Origin: JBKECY01 sp047975025
Lineage (GTDB): Bacteria > Bacillota > Clostridia > Lachnospirales > Lachnospiraceae
Direction: 5' to 3'
DNA: 44,681 nucleotides
Assembly (NCBI GenBank): GCA_047975025.1
Contig: JBKECY010000075.1
Coordinates: forward strand, 1-44,681
Of the stretch, positions 33,082 to 40,900 are shown piece after piece. The notes beneath the pieces are model-generated. The model had not been told where the DNA came from and did no database searches. It worked only from the letters and a program-made list of their open reading frames with translations. Made by a program: the position numbers and the translations under genes. Every line of letters begins with the position of its first letter. The first letter of the stretch is position 1.

Positions 33082-34095
33082 GTGTTAAAAAAAGAAGTTG
33101 AAAAAAGTACTTGGGCTGAGAATTCTCAGCCCAAGTATTCTAAAAAAAACAAAATTTGGACAAAATCATTTGCCGCGGCAATTTTAGTTGTTCTGATCTT
33201 AGGGATTATATCCCTGCTGACAGGTGTCTATGATATTAAGAACCAGGAAGATGGGATGCAGATGTTCTTCATCACCCGGGTTCCGAGAACAGCCGCCCTG
33301 ATGCTGACCGGTGCAGCGATGTCTATGTCGGGTCTTGTGATGCAGCTGATTACACAGAACCGTCTGGTTGAGCCTACAACAACGGGAACTATCGAATGGT
33401 CCGGACTGGGCCTTATTTTTGTTTATCTGGTATTTCCGGCACCCTCGCTGCTTTTGCGAATGACAGGAGCTATCATCTTTTCCTTTATCGGAACAATGAT
33501 TTTCTTCCTGTTTTTAAAAAGAGTGAAACTGCGTTCGTCGCTGATTGTGCCCATTATAGGTATGATGCTGGGAGCTGTAATTTCAGCGACAGCCACGTTC
33601 ATCGGGCTTGTGTTCCAAATGACACAAAATATAGAGACATGGTTCGTAGGCTCCTTTGCCTCCGTTCAAATTGGGAGATATGAGTATTTATGGCTGATTA
33701 TTATCATTACGATTCTTATTTTTCTCTATGCCGACCGGTTGACACTGGCAGGCTTAGGAGAGGATATTGCGACAAGTCTGGGTGTCAAATACAACCGAAT
33801 CGTGCTGCTGGGGACGGGACTTATCTCGCTTGCCGTTGGAATCGTGGCAGCGGTCATAGGAAACCTTCCTTTTTTAGGCCTGATTGTTCCCAACATTGTT
33901 TCCATGTACAGAGGAGATGATCTGCGAAGTAATTTGCCCTGGGTCTGTGTCCTGGGCATGGGAACGATTACGGTGTGTGACATTATTTCCAGAATCATCA
34001 TCATGCCATTTGAAGTGCCGGTATCCTTAATTTTGGGAAGTGCCGGAGCCATTGTCTTTATCATAATCATTATGAAGCAGAGGAGGAAAAGGTGA
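33082..34095 (+). CDS. Siderophore ABC transporter permease, first subunit
   Basis: 337 aa, FecCD family (YclN/FatD-like). Start GTG 33082 with GGAG seven bases upstream. The first 25 residues are hydrophilic, then about nine membrane helices follow. RVPRTAALMLTGAAMSMSGLVMQLITQNRLVEPTTTG is the family hallmark, and the ATPase-coupling loop lies near GNLPFLGLIVPNIV. It forms a heterodimer with the next gene, to which it is coupled by a GTGA overlap at 34092. Confidence 0.92.
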   Translation: MLKKEVEKSTWAENSQPKYSKKNKIWTKSFAAAILVVLILGIISLLTGVYDIKNQEDGMQMFFITRVPRTAALMLTGAAMSMSGLVMQLITQNRLVEPTTTGTIEWSGLGLIFVYLVFPAPSLLLRMTGAIIFSFIGTMIFFLFLKRVKLRSSLIVPIIGMMLGAVISATATFIGLVFQMTQNIETWFVGSFASVQIGRYEYLWLIIIITILIFLYADRLTLAGLGEDIATSLGVKYNRIVLLGTGLISLAVGIVAAVIGNLPFLGLIVPNIVSMYRGDDLRSNLPWVCVLGMGTITVCDIISRIIIMPFEVPVSLILGSAGAIVFIIIIMKQRRKR

Positions 34096-35108
34096 GCGGG
34101 ATATATAATAGAACAGCAAGAGCCTTTCGCTCTGTCAAAGAGGAGAGGCGGTATTGGATTTTATTGATAGCCCTATTTATATTGGGGGCACTTGCATCCC
34201 TTGGGTTATTGGTCTACAACAATCCGGTTCCGGTTGACTCACCCTCCTTTGGACCAACGGTGACGCGCAGACTGGTTGCATTGACTGCCATGCTGATTGC
34301 CGCAGTCTGTCAGAGTCTGTCTACGGTAGCCTTTCAGTCCATAACGAACAATCGGGTGATTACGCCGTCGCTTCTGGGATTCGAAGCCTTGTATTCGACC
34401 ATTCATACAGGAACGATGTTTTTCTTTGGGGCTACTACGTTTATTAGTTTTAGCGGGATAGAATCTTTCCTGCTGCAGGTTGTGATTATGGTCATCATGT
34501 GCCTGCTGTTGTATGGATGGCTGCTTTCAGGCAAATATGGAAATCTGCAGCTGATGCTGCTGGTCGGGGTTATTTTAGGTACCGGACTACGATCCTTATC
34601 CAGTTTTATGAGGCGGCTGCTTGCACCGTCGGAGTTTGATGTCTTGCAGGCAAGGCTGTTTGCCTCTGTAAATAATGCGGATGCCGCCTATTTTCCAATA
34701 GCCATCCCACTGGTCATCCTTGCCGGTATACTGTTGTTGGGAAATTCCAGAAACTTAAATGTGTTATCTCTGGGACGGGATACAGCAGCTTCACTGGGGC
34801 TTAGGCACAAATCCAATGTGATCTATACACTGGTATTAGTGGCAATTTTAATGTCAGTGTCAACAGCACTGGTAGGGCCTCTGACATTCTTTGGATTTCT
34901 GGTTGCTACTATGGCCTATCAGGCAGCACCGACCTACGACCACAGGTATGTGTTTCCAATGGCACTTGCCATAGGATTTCTGGTCATCACCGGAGCCTAC
35001 TTTTTCATGTACCATATTTTCAATGCGCAGGGCGTAGTCTCGGTCATTATTGAAATGTTCGGGGGAATTGCATTCCTGGTAGTCATTCTACGAAAGGGGA
35101 CCTTATGA
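34092..35108 (+). CDS. Siderophore ABC transporter permease, second subunit
   Basis: 338 aa with GTG start (AGGAGG upstream). FecCD family (YclO/FatC-like): RRLVALTAMLIAAVCQSLSTVAFQSITNNRVITPSLLGF, then LGRDTAASLGLRHK and GPLTFFGFLVATMAYQ. Pairs with the first permease. Its stop overlaps the ATPase start (ATGA at 35105), so channel and motor are translated together. Confidence 0.92.
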   Translation: MSGIYNRTARAFRSVKEERRYWILLIALFILGALASLGLLVYNNPVPVDSPSFGPTVTRRLVALTAMLIAAVCQSLSTVAFQSITNNRVITPSLLGFEALYSTIHTGTMFFFGATTFISFSGIESFLLQVVIMVIMCLLLYGWLLSGKYGNLQLMLLVGVILGTGLRSLSSFMRRLLAPSEFDVLQARLFASVNNADAAYFPIAIPLVILAGILLLGNSRNLNVLSLGRDTAASLGLRHKSNVIYTLVLVAILMSVSTALVGPLTFFGFLVATMAYQAAPTYDHRYVFPMALAIGFLVITGAYFFMYHIFNAQGVVSVIIEMFGGIAFLVVILRKGTL

Positions 35109-35857
35109 TAAAAATACATAATGCCAGAAAATTGTATACGGACGAAGTGGAAATCGGGCCGTTGAATATTGAAATACCCAGAGCCGGAATCACTTCTCTG
35201 ATTGGGCCTAATGGTGCCGGCAAGTCCACAACGCTTCTTATGATTGGCAGATTGCTTCATATGGATGCCGGACAAATTATGGTAGCGGATATGGATGTAA
35301 CTAAATCTGATTCCAAGGATCTGGCCAAGATTTTGACGATTCTGCGCCAGGAGAATCATTTTGTCACAAGGCTGACTGTCAGACAATTAGCCGGGTTTGG
35401 ACGCTTTCCCTATTCTAAAGGGCGGCTGACCAGAGAAGACGAAGCGATTATTTCCAAATATATTGACTTTTTGGAATTATCGGATCTGGAGAACCGTTAT
35501 TTAGACGAGCTCTCGGGCGGGCAAAGGCAGAGAGCGTATGTTGCCATGGTACTCTGTCAGGAAACCGAATATGTCCTGTTGGATGAGCCCCTGAACAATC
35601 TGGATGTAGCACGTTCTGTCCAGATGATGGAGCACTTAAGATATGCAGCCAACGAATTCGGCAGAACCATTCTGACAGTCATGCATGATATTAATTTTGC
35701 CGCCAAGTATTCGGATCGTATCTGCGCTATGAAGGATGGGAAAATCGCTGCCTTTGGCTCAGTAAAAGAGATGATGTATCCCAAACTTCTAACGGATATA
35801 TTTGAAACAAAAATTGACATCATGGACGGCCCGAATGGCCCGATTGCTGTGTATTGA
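35105..35857 (+). CDS. Siderophore ABC transporter ATP-binding protein
   Basis: 250 aa, FepC/YclP-like: Walker A GPNGAGKST, signature LSGGQRQRAYVAMVL, Walker B YVLLDEPLNNLD, switch histidine VMHD. It drives uptake through the two preceding permeases. Its 3' end runs 38 bases into the end of the convergent FeS/FMN gene, with no terminator between them. The two transcripts therefore overlap tail to tail. Confidence 0.93.
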   Translation: MIKIHNARKLYTDEVEIGPLNIEIPRAGITSLIGPNGAGKSTTLLMIGRLLHMDAGQIMVADMDVTKSDSKDLAKILTILRQENHFVTRLTVRQLAGFGRFPYSKGRLTREDEAIISKYIDFLELSDLENRYLDELSGGQRQRAYVAMVLCQETEYVLLDEPLNNLDVARSVQMMEHLRYAANEFGRTILTVMHDINFAAKYSDRICAMKDGKIAAFGSVKEMMYPKLLTDIFETKIDIMDGPNGPIAVY

Positions 35858-37040
35858 TACTTGAATTTGGGTTGGTGTATGAGATGCCAAGTGCATCAGC
35901 CACAGCAGCTATAATACTGTTACTACTGTAAGTGGCACCGGAAACGGTGTCTACTTCTGTACTCTGGGATTGCAGGATTTCTGAAATCACAGTGCTTTGT
36001 GCCCGCTGAAAATACTGTGCATCATCTTCATAGGCGGTTACCGTTATATCGGTGATCTGTCCACCGGATACGGTGACAGAAACTTCTGTTGCGCCACGAA
36101 ATCCGGTGCCGCTTCCCGTATAGGTGCCATCCGTATACGTTCCCTGCGCGGTGGTTTCAGCAGCAGACGCTGTCTGATTCGATGCCCCTGCCGGTAAAAT
36201 CGTACCTGCATAGACCAGTCCGGTTACCGCAGCAACTGATACCGCAGAGACCAGAGTTGCCGAGGGTGTGGCTTTTACATTCTTACGCGGACAGCTGCTG
36301 ATACAGGAAAAGCAATTGATACATTCTCCCGGCGGTACACTGTCATAGCGGTATAATGGAATTCCCATGGAACAGGCTTTTGTGCAAATCTGACAGGTAT
36401 TGCACGCGATACGTGTCTTTTTTAGGCGGAATATCCGCAGTCCGGAGAGTGGAACGAAGATGGCTCCCAACGGGCATAAATATCTGCAGAAAAATCGTTC
36501 AATGAACAAAGAGCCAATGATAATCAGCAACAGCAGCAAACCGCCCATAGTCAGCAGATAAGAAGCAGAGGACAGATTCCAAAGTGTAGAGAACATGCCG
36601 AAAATCGTCCAGGGATTGCTGGTACTGCTCAGAGAAAAAAGGGCAAATGTCCAGATGGCGATGACAAGAAATGCCAAAACGATATATTTCATATATTTCA
36701 GAACCTTATCCCATGTTTCACTAGGTCTGAAAGAAATCTTAAAGATTTTTTGGGATACAAAATGCAGAAAATCCCCCATCGCTCCGAAACTGCATATATA
36801 ACCGCAGAAGAACCGCCCGAAGAGCAGAACAGGCAGTAAACCGCCTGCCAGTATCAACAGGGAACCGCCAAGGGCAGCGAGAGAAAAACTTCCCTGAATA
36901 AGACTTGTATATAAATCTTTAAGGGCATAGAATAGAATCGTGAACAGACCGGGCCAGAAGATAAAGAATAGAATCTGACTGATCCTTCGAGTAAGTTGTG
37001 TGATGGAAAGCTTCTTGGGAAGGGTTGTGTTATGCGCCAT
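35820..37040 (-). CDS. Membrane 4Fe-4S protein with covalent FMN-binding domain
   Basis: 406 aa from the ATG at 37040 (AAGGAGA upstream on the minus strand). The N-terminal half is a NapH/NosR-like membrane part with paired cysteine motifs (FFCGYICSFGAMG, FFCRYLCPLGA). Two ferredoxin-like motifs follow (CNTCQICTKAC, CINCFSCISSCP), then a membrane helix, a Ser/Thr/Ala linker and a C-terminal FMN-binding domain. The flavinylation site is VDTVSGATYSS, where the Thr would carry FMN. Such proteins move electrons across the membrane to external acceptors. The flavin transferase is encoded just upstream with an 11-base overlap. Lying tail to tail with a siderophore importer, it may reduce ferric iron outside; this is inference. 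Confidence 0.88.
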   Translation of the reverse strand: MAHNTTLPKKLSITQLTRRISQILFFIFWPGLFTILFYALKDLYTSLIQGSFSLAALGGSLLILAGGLLPVLLFGRFFCGYICSFGAMGDFLHFVSQKIFKISFRPSETWDKVLKYMKYIVLAFLVIAIWTFALFSLSSTSNPWTIFGMFSTLWNLSSASYLLTMGGLLLLLIIIGSLFIERFFCRYLCPLGAIFVPLSGLRIFRLKKTRIACNTCQICTKACSMGIPLYRYDSVPPGECINCFSCISSCPRKNVKATPSATLVSAVSVAAVTGLVYAGTILPAGASNQTASAAETTAQGTYTDGTYTGSGTGFRGATEVSVTVSGGQITDITVTAYEDDAQYFQRAQSTVISEILQSQSTEVDTVSGATYSSNSIIAAVADALGISYTNPNSSINTQQSGHSGRP

Positions 37041-37986
37041 ATAAAATCTCCTTGTTTTCCTTGGTTTTTTGAAAAGAATGTGCAATTTCAGGGGTCATAT
37101 AGAGTTTGCCATCCTCTTGAATCAGAACCGCCTCGACCTTCTGCCTGTGAATGAGTTTCCTGGCGTTTGAAAGCCCGCCGAGCAGTAGTACCTTGGCTAA
37201 AACATCCAGTTCTATGGCGGAATCCCCCAGAACCGTGACACTGATCAGACCGCTCTTAGAAGGATGACCGCTGGTTGTATCCATAATATGGTGATATATC
37301 TGCTTGTCTTTGACAAAATAACGCTCATAAATACCCGAAGTTACAACGGCTTTGTTCTTTACTGCCAGATATCCTATGGCATGGCCGGTTGTGGAATAAG
37401 GAGATTGAATGCCGACATTCTTGCGTTCTCCTAAAGTAATGACAGTTCCTCCAAAATTGAGGACGGCATGTGTGATGCCATGCTCCAGAAGAATGGTACG
37501 TGCCCTGTCAGCAGCAAAACCTTTGGCAATTCCGCCAAAATCGATGCCCTGCCCCCGCTTTTTCAGGCCGGCGGATAACGGGTGGCTGTGCAGAATGATG
37601 TCTTTGTAATTGACTAAATGCAAGGTATTCCTGACTGCTGTTTTGGACGGGAGTGCAGTCGACTGCCGGCCAATACGCCATAACTGTGACAGAGGTTGGG
37701 ACGTAATATCAAATGCCCCCTTATACCGTTTGGATAACTCCAGGGATGTTTGAATAATCTCGTAGGTGTCGTGCGAAATGGGGCAGGGTTCTTTACCGGC
37801 GAGCTGGTTGATCCGACTGACCTCACTGTCATGCTTGAACAGTGACCAACGGTCATCCATGCGCTCGACCTCTTCTTTGATCTGCTCCAACAATGCATGG
37901 GCAGATTGAGAAGAAATCCCTGTCACAGGCAGCTCCACCGTATTGACCGTCCCAAGTGCAAAAAATGTTTTTTGTAATAGTTCCAT
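37030..37986 (-). CDS. apbE: ApbE, FAD:protein FMN transferase
   Basis: 318 aa. MDDRWSLFKHDSEVSRINQ, GAFDITSQPL, the FAD-site IDFGGIAKGFAADRA, and HHIMDTTSGHP with the conserved His/Asp/Thr-Gly motif are typical of ApbE. It transfers FMN from FAD to the Thr of the SGAT motif of a partner. The obvious partner is the next gene on the same strand. No clear lipobox is seen at the N-terminus, so it may act in the cytoplasm or the signal is atypical. AAAGGA lies upstream of the start. Confidence 0.93.
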   Translation of the reverse strand: MELLQKTFFALGTVNTVELPVTGISSQSAHALLEQIKEEVERMDDRWSLFKHDSEVSRINQLAGKEPCPISHDTYEIIQTSLELSKRYKGAFDITSQPLSQLWRIGRQSTALPSKTAVRNTLHLVNYKDIILHSHPLSAGLKKRGQGIDFGGIAKGFAADRARTILLEHGITHAVLNFGGTVITLGERKNVGIQSPYSTTGHAIGYLAVKNKAVVTSGIYERYFVKDKQIYHHIMDTTSGHPSKSGLISVTVLGDSAIELDVLAKVLLLGGLSNARKLIHRQKVEAVLIQEDGKLYMTPEIAHSFQKTKENKEILYGA

Positions 37987-38022
37987 AGGCTCAATTCCTT
38001 TGCGTGTCAGATAGTTGCTTGT

Positions 38023-38052
38023 TCTATACTAGTAATACCATCCATTTGTGAA
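38023..38052 (-). promoter_or_regulatory. Possible promoter for apbE and the FeS/FMN gene
   Basis: On the minus strand TTCACA (complement of 38047-38052) and TATAGA (complement of 38023-38028) are 18 bases apart, about 37 bases upstream of the apbE start. The match is moderate. Confidence 0.4.
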
Positions 38053-38144
38053 AAATGAATGGGAAAGAGATAAATAATTTATTAAATAGATTAAAAGATA
38101 CAAGATCTGCTATAATAGTAGAAAAGTATTCGGAGGTGGTCTGT

Positions 38145-38507
38145 ATGAAACTCAAAAACACGTTGCTTGTCGTAAAGGATATCGAAAAGTCAATAGAATT
38201 TTACCGGGAACTCTTTGGACTGGAGGTCGTGGCAGATCATGACGGCAATGTTGTTATGACAGAACGTCTGGTCCTGCAGGACGCAGGGATATGGAAGGAT
38301 TTTATCAAAAAAGAAGTCATTTTTGAAAATAATGCTGCGGAGCTTTATTTTGAAGAACCTGACATCGAAGGCTTTATCCAGAAACTCGAAGCCTATAAAG
38401 AACCGGTCAAATATGTCAATCCTCTGATGGAGCATTCCTGGGGGCAGAAAGTGATTCGTTTTTACGATCCGGATGGCAATCTGATTGAAGTGGGAACACC
38501 TGTCTGA
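38145..38507 (+). CDS. VOC (glyoxalase/bleomycin-resistance fold) family protein
   Basis: 120 aa from ATG 38145, after CGGAGGTG; a longer frame from 38055 has no ribosome site and lies over the promoter (TATAAT at 38111-38116). Two beta-alpha-beta-beta-beta units are visible: KNTLLVVKDIEKSIEFYRELFGLEVV and VIRFYDPDGNLIEVG. The metal ligands of glyoxalase I are only partly recognisable (Glu in LIEVG). Its substrate is unknown: it could be an enzyme or a binding protein for a small electrophile or drug. Confidence 0.85.
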   Translation: MKLKNTLLVVKDIEKSIEFYRELFGLEVVADHDGNVVMTERLVLQDAGIWKDFIKKEVIFENNAAELYFEEPDIEGFIQKLEAYKEPVKYVNPLMEHSWGQKVIRFYDPDGNLIEVGTPV

Positions 38508-38546
38508 GCAGCAAAGCGGCTGCTCGGGCAGAATAAAAAAAAGAAC

Positions 38547-38588
38547 TTGACAAATAAATCAAATTGTATATAATGTTAGTATGCTAAC
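38547..38588 (+). promoter_or_regulatory. MarR promoter with palindromic operator
   Basis: TTGACA (38547-38552) and TATAAT (38569-38574), 16-base spacer. GTTAG-TATG-CTAAC (38575-38588) directly follows the -10 box as a near-perfect dyad. The same sequence with one change in the arms occurs at 39096-39109 before the ABC exporter, so both are probably bound by the MarR protein encoded between them. Confidence 0.8.
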
Positions 38589-38605
38589 TATAAAGGGAGG
38601 GAGAC

Positions 38606-39061
38606 ATGGCCATGTCAGAATCTTTTCACATTGGAATGGAAATTAATATGCTGTCCAATCTGATACACCGGGAAATTGATCGTTCAATAGCGAAGAATGC
38701 ACCTGAGTTGGCTAAGGAAAATGTAACAGGTGTAAATGGCAGAGTGATTGGATTCTTATCTGCACACGCAGATCAGGATATTTTCCAGAAAGATATTGAA
38801 GAAGTATTGCGTATCAGGCGTTCTACTGCTTCAACATTACTCAAAGGGATGGAAGAAAAAGGGTACATACATAGGGAATCAGTTGCATTTGATGCCAGGT
38901 TAAAAAAACTGGTGCTGACGGAAAAAGCAATTAACATGCAGCGTAAGATTATTGGAGATATCGAGAGGTTCGAAAATGAATTGCGTGCCGGAATTACGGA
39001 TGCTGAACTTGTAGTGTTCGAAAGTGTGATTCATAAAATCAGAGAAAACCTGCATTCATAG
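38606..39061 (+). CDS. MarR-family transcriptional regulator
   Basis: 151 aa. The winged helix includes DIFQKDIEEVLRIRRSTASTLLKGMEEKGYIHRE, followed by a wing with DARLKKLVLT, and the dimer helices at both ends are present. MarR proteins release DNA when bound by small molecules or oxidised. It stands 78 bases before a heterodimeric ABC exporter and shares an operator sequence with it. It most likely represses itself and the exporter until a toxic compound appears. GGGAGGGAG lies upstream. Confidence 0.92.
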   Translation: MAMSESFHIGMEINMLSNLIHREIDRSIAKNAPELAKENVTGVNGRVIGFLSAHADQDIFQKDIEEVLRIRRSTASTLLKGMEEKGYIHRESVAFDARLKKLVLTEKAINMQRKIIGDIERFENELRAGITDAELVVFESVIHKIRENLHS

Positions 39062-39078
39062 CCGCATAGTATGCGGCT
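39060..39078 (+). other. Short hairpin after the MarR gene
   Basis: AGCCGCAT and ATGCGGCT (39060-39067, 39071-39078) form an 8-bp stem with a 3-base loop, followed by an A run rather than T. It begins at the MarR stop codon. It may slow or stabilise the MarR message; classical termination is not supported. Confidence 0.5.
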
Positions 39079-39095
39079 AAAAAATAAAGCATATA

Positions 39096-39109
39096 GTTAG
39101 TATACTGAC
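39096..39109 (+). promoter_or_regulatory. Second copy of the MarR operator, before the ABC exporter
   Basis: GTTAG-TATA-CTGAC repeats the MarR promoter dyad with one change in the arms. It overlaps TATACT (39101-39106), a plausible -10 box of the exporter operon, though its -35 is weak. Repressor bound here would block the polymerase. Confidence 0.65.
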
Positions 39110-39139
39110 AGTAGGCGCACTAACAGTGAGGAGAGTAAA

Positions 39140-40900
39140 ATGATACGAATTTTTAAGTATTTTAAGAAAAAAGAATGGGTATTTGCAGCAATCTGTCTTG
39201 TATTGGTAGTTGTACAGGTATGGCTGGATTTAAAGCTTCCGGATTATATGAGTGAAATTACAACCCTGGTGCAGACAGACGGAAGCAGTATGGCAGAAAT
39301 TCTTGCAGCGGGGGGAGCGATGCTGGCCTGTGCTTTAGGCAGCCTGGTTGCAGCGATGGCCGTAGGTTATTTTGCAGCACAGATTGCAGCTGGATTAGCC
39401 ATGCGGTTAAGAGAGATGGTCTACAATAAGACACTGTCATTTTCTATGGAAGAAATGAATGGATTTTCGACAGCGAGTCTGATTACCCGATCCACCAATG
39501 ATATTACACAGATTCAAACGCTGGTGGCAATGGGACTGCAGGCAGTGGTGAAAGCTCCCATTCTGGCTGTTTGGGCAATTGCCAAAATCGCCGGAAAGAA
39601 TGTTTCGTTCACATTGACGACCGGTGTTGCCATCGTACTCCTGCTGGTCATGCTGTGCGTAATCCTTTTTTTCGCTGTTCCAAAGTCCAAGATGATACAG
39701 TCACTCACAGACAATCTGAATCTGGTAACCAGAGAGCATTTGACAGGAATTCGTGTAGTGCGTGCCTATAATGCGGAAGCATACCAGGAGACAAAATTTG
39801 AGAAGGCGAACGAAGAGCTGACAGCGGCGAATTTATTCGTGAATCAGATAACTGCCATCATCTCACCTTCGATGACCTTTATTTCTTCTGGACTCACACT
39901 GGCAATTTACTGGATTGGCAGCTATCTCATCAATCAAAGCGCACAGCAGGGCAAACTTACGCTTTTCTCTGATATGGTTGTGTTTTCCGCCTATGCCATG
40001 CAGGTCATTATGGCATTCATGATGCTGACAATGATTTTCATCATGCTGCCTCGTTCCGTAGTCTCGGCGAAGCGTATCTTAGAAGTACTGGATACAAAGG
40101 AAAAGATTACCGACGGCACGGTGACGCAGACCGACGGAGAACAAAGTGGAGAAATTGTGTTTGACAATGTATCCTTTCACTATCCGGGAGCCGCAGAAAG
40201 TGTGCTCAATCAGATTTCTTTTACGATACACACAGGCGAAACGGCAGCTTTTATTGGCTCGACCGGAAGCGGAAAAAGTACCCTGATCAATCTGATTCCC
40301 AGATTTTATGACTGTACCGAAGGAGAAGTACGGATTGACGGAATCAATGTAAAAGACTATACACAGGCGGCACTGCGGAACAAAATCGGCTATATTTCGC
40401 AGAAGGCAGTGCTGTTCTCCGGTACCATCCGCTCGAATATCGCTTATGGAGATAACGGCCGTAATGACCAGACACAAGAGGACATCACAAGAGCAGTTTC
40501 ACTGGCACAAGCGGAGGATTTTGTGGAGCAGTATGGACTGGAAAGTGCGGTGTCACAAGGAGGAACCAATCTTTCAGGCGGACAAAAGCAGCGGCTTTCC
40601 ATTGCCCGCGCAATTTACAGACAGCCTGAAATCCTGGTCTTCGATGACTCCTTCTCGGCACTTGATTACAAGACAGATAAAGTGTTGCGAAGTGAGTTGG
40701 CAGAGCATACACAGGATGTTACAAAACTGATTGTTGCGCAGAGAATCGGAACCATTAAAGATGTGGATAAAATCATTGTATTGGATGAGGGAAAAATCGC
40801 AGGTATGGGTACACATAGTGAATTGCTGCAGACCTGTACTGTATATAAAGAAATCGCACTTTCACAGCTGACAAAGGAGGAACTGGCATATGAGTCGTAA
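39140..40900 (+). CDS. ABC exporter half-transporter with degenerate catalytic site
   Basis: 586 aa: six membrane helices (about 1-310), then the nucleotide domain with Walker A GSTGSGKST, Q-loop YISQKAV, signature LSGGQKQRLSIARA and Walker B LVFDDSFSALD. The second acid is Asp instead of the catalytic Glu, and the switch His region reads VAQRIG, lacking the His. These are the marks of the inactive-site half of heterodimeric exporters (TM287, BmrC-like). It pairs with the next gene, which overlaps it by 11 bases. Probably exports drugs, peptides or lipids; MarR control favours toxic compounds. Confidence 0.92.
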   Translation: MIRIFKYFKKKEWVFAAICLVLVVVQVWLDLKLPDYMSEITTLVQTDGSSMAEILAAGGAMLACALGSLVAAMAVGYFAAQIAAGLAMRLREMVYNKTLSFSMEEMNGFSTASLITRSTNDITQIQTLVAMGLQAVVKAPILAVWAIAKIAGKNVSFTLTTGVAIVLLLVMLCVILFFAVPKSKMIQSLTDNLNLVTREHLTGIRVVRAYNAEAYQETKFEKANEELTAANLFVNQITAIISPSMTFISSGLTLAIYWIGSYLINQSAQQGKLTLFSDMVVFSAYAMQVIMAFMMLTMIFIMLPRSVVSAKRILEVLDTKEKITDGTVTQTDGEQSGEIVFDNVSFHYPGAAESVLNQISFTIHTGETAAFIGSTGSGKSTLINLIPRFYDCTEGEVRIDGINVKDYTQAALRNKIGYISQKAVLFSGTIRSNIAYGDNGRNDQTQEDITRAVSLAQAEDFVEQYGLESAVSQGGTNLSGGQKQRLSIARAIYRQPEILVFDDSFSALDYKTDKVLRSELAEHTQDVTKLIVAQRIGTIKDVDKIIVLDEGKIAGMGTHSELLQTCTVYKEIALSQLTKEELAYES

